A DNA stretch of 13,772 nt. It comes from a bacterium. Lineage in GTDB: Bacteria; Zixibacteria; MSB-5A5; GN15; FEB-12. The stretch lies in contig DAOWIM010000072.1 in NCBI GenBank assembly GCA_030640905.1, forward strand, positions 1 through 13,772, in the 5' to 3' direction. Under the pieces are notes generated by a model. That model made no database searches and was not told where the DNA came from. It saw only the letters and a list, made by a program, of their open reading frames with translations. The translations under genes and the position numbers were made by a program. The stretch's first letter is position 1. The number at the start of each line of letters is the position of its first letter. Of this stretch, positions 1 to 7,555 are shown piece by piece.

Positions 1-1294
1 CCAGCAGCATCACGACCAGTGACAACAGAGCAGCCTTGTACGGTAACTGATGAATAGTATCGATCCCGAAGAAATTGACAGAGGTTCCGTGCTCGGCCTC
101 TCGGGCGGATAGGTAGTACACAATTGTGGTCCAGATCAGGGGACCGACAACCGCTGCAGCCCGACCGGAGAGAGAGAATATTCCAAAGAAACGTCCCAAT
201 TCTGCGCGCGGAACCAGTTCGGCCAGCAGTGGTCGCGATGTGGTCCACAGACCACCCATCAGAATACCGACAATCGGGCCAAGTATCCAAACAGCCACCC
301 GGTTATCAAAAACAACGAACAGGATCAGCACAATTACCCAACCCCAGACGATCAGGTTGAGAAGTTTCTTCAATGACCAGTGGCGGGCGATTTTGCCCAT
401 AAGAAATGATCCGATCACTGCCGAGATAGTCGAGACAATCAGGAAGTAGTTGATCTCAGCTTCGCCGAAACCAATCACGAGAGAACAGTACAGTCCGATA
501 TTCAGGATTACAGTAGTAACGACATCCTCAAAGAAGTAATCGGCAATCAGGAACCTGAGCACTCCGGGATATTTCTTGGTCTCCCGGAGTCCGGCCCAGA
601 CTTCGCGGTAGGCGGCAACGAAGCTGGTTGTCTCCACGCGTGCGACCGGTTTCTCACGCACCCAGAGAAAAAGCGGCAGCGCAAAGAACATAAATAGCAC
701 CGCACTCGGTAGAAAAGCCGCCACTTTGCCGCCCGCTTCGATGAACGGCACTTCGATTGAAAACAGCCCTCCGGTCACAAAGGGAAGGACAACGAGCATG
801 CCGACAACCGAGCCGACATAGCCCAGAGCAACGCCCACCCCGGAGACCCACCGGGCTTCGCGACCATCAGCCACTGAATACAACAGCGAATTATAAAATG
901 GTTGACCGGCTTCATAGGAGAAATTGGCGATAATAAAGAGAAGCGTAAGCGCTACCAGTGCGGTCGGTGGGACGATCGCCATAAACCCCGTCGCCAGACA
1001 ACAGGTAACGGTAAAGAGAAACAGGAATATCTTCTTGCGGGTGGCATGATCAGACATCGCTCCCAAAGCTGGGAGTAATAGCGCAGCCAGCAGCATTGAT
1101 ATTGAAAAAGGGATGTCAAAATACCGGTCGTCCTTGCCCAAGTCCTCGACAATATACCGTTTGAGGTACAACGACACGATGTTCATCGAGTAGATAGTAT
1201 TGGCAAAATCATAGAATGACCAGCCGATAAGATCGCGGCGCAGTAACGACCGTCCTCCTCCGCCCTCTGATCGAAGATTCATCTCAGCAGACAT
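1..1294 (-). CDS. MFS transporter, UMF1/Atg22-like family (partial, C-terminus off window)
   Basis: Reading the minus strand from ATG at 1294 gives an open frame of 431 codons that runs off the left edge, so the C-terminus is missing. The protein is strongly hydrophobic, with about a dozen membrane segments expected. Residues 28-33 (YDFANT) match the YDWANS-type signature at the start of the first helix in the UMF1 family (Atg22-like major facilitator proteins). Residues 77-88 (LGAMSDHATRKK) form the MFS loop 2-3 motif with Asp82 and basic residues 86-88. Family members number about 420-450 residues, so only the tail is lost. The protein should sit in the inner membrane as a secondary transporter or effluxer; the substrate cannot be told from sequence. 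It begins 21 bases after the stop of the HD-fold gene. A second in-frame ATG lies at 1282, and no well-spaced ribosome site separates the two choices. The family call is confident, the substrate unknown. Confidence 0.85.
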   Translation of the reverse strand, partial: MSAEMNLRSEGGGGRSLLRRDLIGWSFYDFANTIYSMNIVSLYLKRYIVEDLGKDDRYFDIPFSISMLLAALLLPALGAMSDHATRKKIFLFLFTVTCCLATGFMAIVPPTALVALTLLFIIANFSYEAGQPFYNSLLYSVADGREARWVSGVGVALGYVGSVVGMLVVLPFVTGGLFSIEVPFIEAGGKVAAFLPSAVLFMFFALPLFLWVREKPVARVETTSFVAAYREVWAGLRETKKYPGVLRFLIADYFFEDVVTTVILNIGLYCSLVIGFGEAEINYFLIVSTISAVIGSFLMGKIARHWSLKKLLNLIVWGWVIVLILFVVFDNRVAVWILGPIVGILMGGLWTTSRPLLAELVPRAELGRFFGIFSLSGRAAAVVGPLIWTTIVYYLSAREAEHGTSVNFFGIDTIHQLPYKAALLSLVVMLL

Positions 1295-1315
1295 CGTACA
1301 AGAGTCACTTTCCTG

Positions 1316-1876
1316 CTACAGGCCAAGCTGATCGCTGATGCGCAACATTCCTTCCTGGACAAGCAGCAGGAACTCTTCTGTCTCCAGTCCAAGATTTGAG
1401 CAGGCGGCCATATTTTCCCGCGTGGCGCCAGCGGCAAAACGTTTCTCTGCAAATCGGCGAAGCATAAAAGAACCGTCAACCGCAGCCAGCTTTTTTGATG
1501 GATGCATCAGAGCACACGCCACCAGAAAACCAGTGGTTGGATCGACGGCGTAGAGCGCCCATTCAAATCGTGACTCGCACGGGACATGACCGGGGTGGGC
1601 ATGGATGGCGCGCATCATTTCTTCGGGCAGCTCGTACTCGGTCAACCACTCGCGGGCAAGATAGGTGTGCTTTTCCGGTTTCTTGAGAGTTTCGTTGTAG
1701 TCGAGATTATGGAGCAGGCCTGTCAGTCCCCAGTATTCGACATCCTCACCAAAATATTCGGCCAGTCGTCGCATCCCGGCCTCCACCGCCAGAATGTGTT
1801 TGAGGAGATTGTTGACGCCAATCTTGGCAACTACCAGCTTGTAGGCGTCTTCACGACTCAACATCAGATCAGACAT
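1316..1876 (-). CDS. HD-domain (HDIG-like) protein with degenerate HN motif
   Basis: This 186-residue protein has the layout of small bacterial HD-domain putative phosphohydrolases. It has His27 (LLKHILAVE), the helix GLLHNLDY at 53-60, His92/His94 (AIHAHPGH) and Asp112 (AVDPTTGF), followed by the typical KLAAVDGS and KRFAAGATRE stretch. In active HD proteins the helix reads H-D, and both residues bind the metal. Here the codon for residue 57 (1706-1708) is AAT, giving Asn. The other expected ligands remain, so activity may be altered or lost rather than the fold destroyed. The nearest known relatives are uncharacterised, and the substrate (nucleotide or otherwise) cannot be assigned. The start is ATG 1876; Met5 (ATG 1864) is possible because neither has a good ribosome site. 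A 54-base spacer separates it from the receptor gene, the largest gap in the array, with only a 4-bp GGCC/GGCC stem and no U-run. Confidence 0.8.
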   Translation of the reverse strand: MSDLMLSREDAYKLVVAKIGVNNLLKHILAVEAGMRRLAEYFGEDVEYWGLTGLLHNLDYNETLKKPEKHTYLAREWLTEYELPEEMMRAIHAHPGHVPCESRFEWALYAVDPTTGFLVACALMHPSKKLAAVDGSFMLRRFAEKRFAAGATRENMAACSNLGLETEEFLLLVQEGMLRISDQLGL

Positions 1877-1930
1877 GGCCGAAAGATTGGCCGGTGCGGT
1901 CGTAAAGTCAAGTGGAGTTGAAGCGACTGA

Positions 1931-3922
1931 TTAGTCGAAGAAATCCCAGGTGATACCATAGTAGTTGTATCTCCCTGGGTTGGTGGTTCCTTCCCGCACG
2001 TGGAATTCGTTGCCTAAAGCATTCTGGAAGACATAATGAAAACGGAAGTTCTTGATTCGGAACGACAACTTGACATTGGCCATCACCACTTCACCGAGCG
2101 CCTCCCCCATGTACCCGGTATGAGCGCCGGCGTAGACAAGTTCGCCATAGGCGTAGAGATGCAAGAGACGCTGCGACCAGTACAAATGCAATTCTCCACC
2201 GGAGAAGAACTGGAATTCCGGCTGATAGGCGCGTTCGGGATGGTTCTCGTAATCTATATAGTGGTAGGCCCCACCGGCCAGAACGGTCAGGGCATCACCA
2301 ACTGATATCTGCGGTCCTCCGGACAAATCGAAAAAACTGATATCGTCGTTGATCGGCGAAAAGACAGTAGAGGTTCCCTCATTATCCGGTAGATGTCGAT
2401 GCTGCCAATCGATACCATCCCATACGCGACCGACGGTGGCATTTATTTTGAAATTGTTGGTGGTGGAGCCAAGCTCAATTGCGGCATTTCCGACCAGTCT
2501 TTTTTCGGATACCAGCAATTCCCGCCCAACCTCAATATAGAGCGAATTGACCATGTTATACAAATCGATCCGCTTGTAGGGCAAGTAACGCTCATGCAGC
2601 GATGGCGCTTTTTCGCTGTAACCTACCGAGAGTGATACCAGCAACTTCTCCCGTTCAATCATCATGACAGCAGCAGCGTGCGGAAGAAAGCGGTACTCCT
2701 GAACATATCGGGTTCCAGCCGTGATCGCGTGTCGCAGACCAGACCCCATCGACACCAGACTCATCGCGCCGTCGATCTCCCACCGAGTGAATTCTCCATA
2801 CCCGTTGTCGTATGACAGATAGTTACCGCTAACCTCAGCCTTTAGCATCCGCTCTCCCGAGAGCCACTCCCGCGAAGCCGCCATACCGTTCCCCGTATAG
2901 TTGAATGACGCAGCATAGTCGCCTGACACTGTGCTGCCCTGCCGCAAGTGATTGTAACCAATCTCGGTTCTACTGGTGTGATCTTCGTTGTGGCGGTCAA
3001 GGCTCAGATTCAAACTGCGGTCAATCCGGCTTCGGTAGACCGGAGCGTTGCCTGTGGCCGGTTGGACAACAAAATAACCGTTACGATCATAAAGCCGCCC
3101 CTCGGTCCGCAGGCCAATCGATCGACTGAGCGGAAAATACATGTCCCCATAATAGTGATAAGCATCGTCAGAACGACCAGGCGTCAGCATACCAAGTGTA
3201 TTACGATAACTTACCAGCATATCAATTTCGCGCCCGCTCTTAAACCTGCGCGAGTATCTCCCCCGTGTGAAGTTGTAGTTGTATGAACCCTTGTCATGAA
3301 AGATCGCCGTTGATGGGCCATCATCGGATGGCTCATCGGGAAACGTCACCAGCGACGCAAACGGATGCGCTCCCCCAAAGAGCATACCGGTTGGACCGGC
3401 GACGATATACATCCGGTCATCAAGCGCCGTTGGAATATCGTTGAGATCAATCAAGCCATCAGGTTCGGGAATATGTTCAAACGGTGCAGTTGCCCGACCG
3501 TTGACCAGCAGGTTCAGGCGATCACCGGCAAGACCAAATGGGGCCACCGTCTTACGCATTGGTGTTGGCTGAAGATCCGTTACAAAGAACGATGGATTCG
3601 AACGAAAATAGTCCCCGGCGTCATGGAAAAAAGAACGCTCTACCTGCGGACTGACATCCCATCGTGAAGAGAGAAAATAAGCCGCAGTGGTGTCAACAAA
3701 CGAAAGGCGCGGCAACAGTTCGATTTTCTCCGATGCAAACTGCTGACGACGCTCCTGGAAACGGGCCAGCGCTTTCTCCGCCTCGGTAAGACTATCTGGT
3801 TGTGCTACTGTGTTGGTATCAATAGGGAGGGGCGATGGGGTATCTAAAGAGTCGGTTTCATCGGCGTAACTTGCCCCCGAAACAAAAACGAACAGAATTA
3901 AAACGACCGCACGATAGTTCAC
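1931..3922 (-). CDS. TonB-dependent-receptor-like outer-membrane protein
   Basis: The 663-residue protein starts with a Sec signal peptide (residues 1-20, hydrophobic VVLILFVFVSGASYA, then DE). An acidic, Ser/Asp-rich linker follows at about 21-60. Residues about 99-200 look like a TonB plug: LNLLVNGRA, then LIDLNDIPTALDDRMYIVAGPTGMLFGG, close to the plug consensus of an inner-strand Asp-x-x-Asp-x-Pro and a GPTG/LFG turn. From about 205 to the end the sequence alternates in strand-turn fashion, rich in Tyr, Arg and Asn, and ends in WDFFD, as expected for a beta-barrel. It is at the short end for TonB receptors, and no clear TonB box is seen. It starts at GTG 3922, overlapping the stop of the ECF S-component gene (GTGA), with a GAGAGAGGG run 7 bases upstream. 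Coupling to an inner-membrane vitamin-transporter subunit suggests uptake of a vitamin or cofactor. The substrate is inferred, not shown. It could instead be an uncoupled porin-like barrel. Confidence 0.72.
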   Translation of the reverse strand: MNYRAVVLILFVFVSGASYADETDSLDTPSPLPIDTNTVAQPDSLTEAEKALARFQERRQQFASEKIELLPRLSFVDTTAAYFLSSRWDVSPQVERSFFHDAGDYFRSNPSFFVTDLQPTPMRKTVAPFGLAGDRLNLLVNGRATAPFEHIPEPDGLIDLNDIPTALDDRMYIVAGPTGMLFGGAHPFASLVTFPDEPSDDGPSTAIFHDKGSYNYNFTRGRYSRRFKSGREIDMLVSYRNTLGMLTPGRSDDAYHYYGDMYFPLSRSIGLRTEGRLYDRNGYFVVQPATGNAPVYRSRIDRSLNLSLDRHNEDHTSRTEIGYNHLRQGSTVSGDYAASFNYTGNGMAASREWLSGERMLKAEVSGNYLSYDNGYGEFTRWEIDGAMSLVSMGSGLRHAITAGTRYVQEYRFLPHAAAVMMIEREKLLVSLSVGYSEKAPSLHERYLPYKRIDLYNMVNSLYIEVGRELLVSEKRLVGNAAIELGSTTNNFKINATVGRVWDGIDWQHRHLPDNEGTSTVFSPINDDISFFDLSGGPQISVGDALTVLAGGAYHYIDYENHPERAYQPEFQFFSGGELHLYWSQRLLHLYAYGELVYAGAHTGYMGEALGEVVMANVKLSFRIKNFRFHYVFQNALGNEFHVREGTTNPGRYNYYGITWDFFD

Positions 3923-4446
3923 TGCCTTGCCCTCTCTCGCTCATATAAAAATCGAACGACACGAAAAAGCAACGGGAAAATTATGGCGTTGGAGATCAGG
4001 ATCGGCAAGCCCCAGGCCAGACCGGTGACAAGTCGCTCCCAGAACGGCTGAAACATCCAGGCATCGGCAACACTCACCGGTACTTGAAAAGCAATAGTGC
4101 AAATCAACGCCGACACCACCAGCAACAGACCCCGAGCCAACCAGTGGGTGAGGATCGGTTCAATCCGATTGTACAGGGCGCCGATTGGTCCACTTGCTCC
4201 GGCCCCAACCATCTGGGCTAGCATAATCGGCAACAGGGCTGGACCGTAGGGGTTCAGGCCGCTCCAGAGTCCCATACCAATAGCCCCGGCGATAAAGCCA
4301 GCGCTACCGCCCCACATATAACCGGCGGCAAACACAACGAAGAATATCGGGTTGACATTCGGCAGCCACATTGCCGCCAACGAGAGTACGTAGATCAGAG
4401 CGGCTGTCAGCGCTATTCGGGTAATCAGGCGCAGCCGTGCAGTCAT
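3919..4446 (-). CDS. ECF transporter S component (substrate-binding membrane subunit)
   Basis: This 175-residue integral membrane protein has about six hydrophobic segments (roughly 8-29, 32-46, 48-64, 68-92, 103-125 and 133-168). Helix 1 carries the small-residue pattern Ala12-x-x-x-Ala16, which in S components packs against EcfT. Helix 2 and the following loops read NPIFFVVFAAGYMWGG, then GFIAGAIGMGLWSGLNPYGPALLP, a pattern seen in ECF-type vitamin S components. Such proteins bind a vitamin or metal and work with the EcfA ATPases and EcfT, which are not in this window, so it probably uses a shared module encoded elsewhere or acts alone. The ATG at 4446 overlaps the metalloprotease stop (ATGA) and has no strong ribosome site, implying translational coupling. 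Its own stop overlaps the GTG of the outer-membrane receptor. The ligand is unknown; cobalamin, riboflavin or queuosine-type substrates are possible by analogy. The family call is moderately firm. Confidence 0.75.
   Translation of the reverse strand: MTARLRLITRIALTAALIYVLSLAAMWLPNVNPIFFVVFAAGYMWGGSAGFIAGAIGMGLWSGLNPYGPALLPIMLAQMVGAGASGPIGALYNRIEPILTHWLARGLLLVVSALICTIAFQVPVSVADAWMFQPFWERLVTGLAWGLPILISNAIIFPLLFRVVRFLYERERARQ
3930..3938 (-). promoter_or_regulatory. Ribosome binding site deciding the GTG start of the receptor gene
   Basis: Read on the minus strand this is GAGAGAGGG, ending 7 bases before GTG 3922. It lies inside the end of the S-component gene. The purine run supports GTG as the real start and keeps the signal peptide intact. 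Confidence 0.6.
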
Positions 4447-6722
4447 CGGATTATGACGAACTTCGCCTTGTCTTCAGCCATCAGGTAACCCTTCTTCTCA
4501 GCCGAATAGAGTCGTGCATAGGCCAGATAGATACCGGAGGCAACCTCAGCGCCTGCCTGGTTCTTCATATCCCAGCCAAATGCGATGTCACCGTGACCGG
4601 GGTTGACTTCAGCCGGATTGGCATCATTTGTTGCAATAGCGACAACGTGTTCGCCCGCGAGTGTAAAGATATCAACCATCAGGTAGGCAGCTTCCACCAC
4701 TGCATCCTCGGGAAAACCGGTCGAGTCGGTCGGAACCTGAAAACGGAAAAAAACCGAATCGATATCCATCTCAGAAACAACGGCTGGATTCGGATATGGC
4801 AATAGAACCGACGCCGGCAAGTCAACATACGATGAGTCGACCCCGCCCTTTTCGTTGGTTAGGACACCCACATCAATCGGAAGACCGGAGCTGTAATTCA
4901 AACGGTTGGAAGAAGCCGGAGTATACGAAAAAGTCAGTGATCGGAAAAAACGTGGGTCAATTATTCCAATCGAGTCACATCTCGCCCCCCCGGGCGGCAG
5001 CGTGTACCGACCAACACTATATACATCTGGCGCCTGTTCCGGACGCGTGATGACGTTGAACCCCCAGTTCTGCCCATAGGTCAGGTCGAAGCAGTTGTAA
5101 ACTTTGAACAACGAGTCAATGGCTCGCATGTCGTATCCCAAAGTAGTGTCGGCCACCTCGGTCGAATCTATGCAAATCTCACCGGTACCGGCGTTGCAAT
5201 TCCAGTAGCTTGTATCGGTATGAATAAAATCGTAACCGCTGAGAGGATCGGGGACAAGGGTAGAATCAGTACAGTTTGGATAGATGCCCGAATTGCATTC
5301 CCAGTAAGTCGTATCGAGGTGAAAGAAGTCGTAACCGGCGACAGGGTCCGGCACCTCAGTCGAATCGCTGCACAACAAGAAACCGTAGGTGTTACAGTCC
5401 CAGAACGATGTATCATACTGGATCGTTGAGAGCTCCTTAAATTGCACATAGTAGGCGCCAAGATGGTGTGGATTCTTGGAGTGTTTCTGAGCAAACAGAT
5501 GGTTTGGGTAGGAGGTAAATATTGTCGTCATAGAATCGGGATAAGCCGGATAGTACGCTCTCTCGGAATAGCCCACACCAATTGGAGCGACTGTTGCCCG
5601 ATCACCGGTAAACCAGTTCCAAAGAGCGAACTCGGAAAAAAGCTCGGTGATTGTCTCTTCGCCGCCCGAAATCGAGTCCACAACTGCCTCGGTAACACGG
5701 AGAAAGTCAGGACCGATCGTTTCATCGCAGCGTTCCCAGATTTCTCGAATGATATCCCGCCCGAATCGTTCGGTCAGGTAGATCGGAAAGACGACCGATC
5801 CGTACGGATGCAGATCAATAAAACTGTTAAACTGCTGAATCGAAGTCCACGGTTTGTCGTAGAAATACGGCAGGTAGTAGTAGTAGTCGTTGATATGGTC
5901 GTACTGCTCCTCTTCCATCCACACGGCCGACATCTCCATCCAATACCGACGGTTAAAAGCCTCACCATAATCCTCGGCTTCCGTATAATCGATCCCGAAC
6001 TGCACGGCGTGGAAAAACTCGTGCGCGGCCGTTACGCGGACAGCGTCGAGTGGCCGGTCGCTGTAGATATAAATCTCCCGGTAGTCATTATCCAACTCCA
6101 GGAAGGCGGTCGCCCGCGTGGAGCCGGGTCCCTCGAAACTCATTGAGTCAAGCCAGGTCTGTCCAAAAACCGATCCCTGCAGATCACGGATATAGACATC
6201 GAATTGCGGGCCTCCCCCCTTGGGATAGAACCAGTCACTCGGCGGTGCAGGGAAACCAAGAGTATCAACACAATAGTAATAAACGGAATCAAGGATATTG
6301 GCGACGCTGACAATAAAGACCGGAACGCCATTGCCGTTGACAACGCTCGATTGATAAACAGAATCCGAACCAGTCGTTGCATAGTGCACCATGAACAGTC
6401 CCGATGGCGACATTAGCGAGTCGGGCAGGTCGGGCCGGTCAAGAGTCGTATCAAGTGCAAAACTTGCGAGCAGGTCCTTATCAAAATTGCGGTAGTTGAG
6501 AATAAAATCGGTGATGGCGGGTGTCCCGCATTTGAGAGGTCGACTGCGATCAATGGAGATGTCATCCGATAGTGACAGTGACTGAATGTCACCACCGCGT
6601 CCGGTTACATACCGAAAAGCATCTATAATCTCCCGCTGCTTCTCCAGAGAGAGTTGTTCCGCCTGCACGGTAGCCGTTATCATCAGGATCGCAACGGCGA
6701 TCATAAGAAGCTTGCTTTTCAA
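4443..6722 (-). CDS. Secreted MXAN_6640-family putative metalloprotease with cysteine-pair repeats and FlgD-like C-terminal domain
   Basis: The 759-residue protein has a Sec signal peptide (residues 1-21, cleavage likely after VQA). After a propeptide-like region, the peptidase core carries the zinc motif HEFFH at 234-238 (AAHEFFHAVQFGID). A WMEMSAVWMEE segment at 261-271 follows, where Glu263 or Glu270 is the likely third ligand, as in gluzincin-type proteases of the MXAN_6640 family. Residues 437-535 are three 33-residue repeats, each with two Cys. The C-terminal part (about 640-759) resembles a FlgD/secretion-type Ig fold: LPYPNPA, VDIFTLAGEHV, FGWDMKNQAGAEVASGIYLAYARL. The start codon is TTG 6722, overlapping the PHP gene stop (TTGA), with AAGGA 7 bases upstream. 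Only this start keeps the Lys residues of the signal-peptide n-region (the next ATG is at 6704). The stop overlaps the S-component start. Export to the envelope or outside is inferred; the substrate is unknown. Confidence 0.8.
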   Translation of the reverse strand: MKSKLLMIAVAILMITATVQAEQLSLEKQREIIDAFRYVTGRGGDIQSLSLSDDISIDRSRPLKCGTPAITDFILNYRNFDKDLLASFALDTTLDRPDLPDSLMSPSGLFMVHYATTGSDSVYQSSVVNGNGVPVFIVSVANILDSVYYYCVDTLGFPAPPSDWFYPKGGGPQFDVYIRDLQGSVFGQTWLDSMSFEGPGSTRATAFLELDNDYREIYIYSDRPLDAVRVTAAHEFFHAVQFGIDYTEAEDYGEAFNRRYWMEMSAVWMEEEQYDHINDYYYYLPYFYDKPWTSIQQFNSFIDLHPYGSVVFPIYLTERFGRDIIREIWERCDETIGPDFLRVTEAVVDSISGGEETITELFSEFALWNWFTGDRATVAPIGVGYSERAYYPAYPDSMTTIFTSYPNHLFAQKHSKNPHHLGAYYVQFKELSTIQYDTSFWDCNTYGFLLCSDSTEVPDPVAGYDFFHLDTTYWECNSGIYPNCTDSTLVPDPLSGYDFIHTDTSYWNCNAGTGEICIDSTEVADTTLGYDMRAIDSLFKVYNCFDLTYGQNWGFNVITRPEQAPDVYSVGRYTLPPGGARCDSIGIIDPRFFRSLTFSYTPASSNRLNYSSGLPIDVGVLTNEKGGVDSSYVDLPASVLLPYPNPAVVSEMDIDSVFFRFQVPTDSTGFPEDAVVEAAYLMVDIFTLAGEHVVAIATNDANPAEVNPGHGDIAFGWDMKNQAGAEVASGIYLAYARLYSAEKKGYLMAEDKAKFVIIR
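5118..5414 (-). repeat. Three tandem 99-bp (33-residue) repeats inside the metalloprotease gene
   Basis: Residues 437-469, 470-502 and 503-535 align without gaps. The shared pattern is D-T-[ST]-[FY]-W-x-C-N, seven variable residues, C-x-D-S-T, V-x-D, then G-Y-D. Cysteines fall at 443/451, 476/484 and 509/517, always 8 apart within a unit and 33 apart between units. A worn fourth start (DSLFKVYNCFDL) follows at 536. DNA identity is imperfect, so the copies are not recent. Confidence 0.9.
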
Positions 6723-7555
6723 AATTGATTCCTTTTCTCTTGGCAGTGCTTTTTCAATTGTACGACTGTATCGTACGGAACTTTCTGAGAACCGACTATT
6801 CCGTGACGTTCCACGATGCCGTGAAAATCCGACCCGCCTGTCACTAACAGCCCTTGCTCTTGGGCCTGGCTTTTGAATCTGTCACAGTCAGCCTGCCGAT
6901 GCGACGGATGCCACGCTTCGACACCATCGAGACCCATCGCTTTCAGTTTGTCGATCAGTTTGTATGCCTCGTCGATCACTGGATGGGCCAGAATAGCGGC
7001 ACCACCGGCACCATGAATGATCGCAATAGCTTCCTCCGCCGCCAAATTCACCTTAGGCACGTACGCCGGTTTACCTGTGCCGAGAAATCGGGCGAAGGCC
7101 TCTTCGTATGTTTTCACGTTCTTCTTTTTTTCCATAGCCTTGGCTACATGGGGGCGACCAACGGCAGCATCGCCGGCACACTCAAGTACATCGTCGTAGG
7201 TAATGTCAAACCCGAGCGCATTCAGCTTTTCAACCATCTGATGTCCGCGTTGGTTCCGATTTGTTTGAAAATCCTTTATCGCTCGATTCATCTCCGGATT
7301 GTCAACGTCAACTAAGTAGGCCAGAATGTGAACATCGGCCACTTCACCAGACACGGACAACTCAACCCCGGAGATAAGTTCCGGGTCACTATCAGACACC
7401 AGTTCCCGGGCAACTCTGTAGCCTTCAAAACTGTCGTGGTCCGTTATCGCAAAAGCCGCAAGCTTCCTGTAGCGCACTTCTTCCAGCACTTCAGCCGGAG
7501 TACAAACACCATCGGAGCAGGAGGTGTGCAAATGCAAATCCACATAGGCGGCCAT
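6719..7555 (-). CDS. PHP-domain phosphoesterase (TrpH/YciV-like, nucleoside 3',5'-bisphosphate phosphatase-like)
   Basis: This 278-residue protein covers the full length of the TrpH/YciV family. The metal-binding residues of the PHP fold are all visible: Asp6, His8 and His10 (DLHLHTSCSDG), Asp39/His40 (ITDHDS), Glu65 (GVELS), His76 (DVHILAY), His136 (GRPHVAKAM), His191 (ILAHP) and Asp243/His245 (GSDFHG). Family members remove phosphate from nucleoside 3',5'-bisphosphates (pAp) and trim short 5'-phosphorylated oligonucleotides. This specific substrate is inferred from family membership only. ATG 7555 follows directly on the TAA stop of the FtcD gene with no ribosome site of its own, so translation is probably coupled. 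The TGA stop overlaps the TTG start of the metalloprotease gene. The protein should be cytoplasmic, as no signal peptide is seen. The family call is firm. Confidence 0.88.
   Translation of the reverse strand: MAAYVDLHLHTSCSDGVCTPAEVLEEVRYRKLAAFAITDHDSFEGYRVARELVSDSDPELISGVELSVSGEVADVHILAYLVDVDNPEMNRAIKDFQTNRNQRGHQMVEKLNALGFDITYDDVLECAGDAAVGRPHVAKAMEKKKNVKTYEEAFARFLGTGKPAYVPKVNLAAEEAIAIIHGAGGAAILAHPVIDEAYKLIDKLKAMGLDGVEAWHPSHRQADCDRFKSQAQEQGLLVTGGSDFHGIVERHGIVGSQKVPYDTVVQLKKHCQEKRNQF
6730..6734 (-). promoter_or_regulatory. Ribosome binding site deciding the TTG start of the metalloprotease gene
   Basis: AAGGA (within AAAAGGA) on the minus strand ends 7 bases before TTG 6722. It supports the TTG start over the in-frame ATG at 6704, which would lose the basic end of the signal peptide. 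Confidence 0.6.

Noticed and set aside
126..449. A 107-codon plus-strand frame near the left edge.
   Set aside because: It is antisense to the MFS transporter, whose minus-strand frame is open across the whole stretch with clear membrane segments.
1874..1893. A GGCC...GGCC inverted pair before the HD-fold gene as a terminator.
   Set aside because: The stem is only 4 bp and no U-run follows, so it does not support a terminator.
4443..4800. Type IX secretion signal at the metalloprotease C-terminus.
   Set aside because: The end looks like a FlgD-type Ig domain, but the usual terminal motif of T9SS cargo is not clear, so export by that route is not claimed.
5442..6146. A 234-codon open frame on the plus strand.
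   Set aside because: It lies wholly opposite the metalloprotease catalytic region. Its product is low in recognisable structure, and it has no ribosome site, so it is a mirror frame of a real gene.
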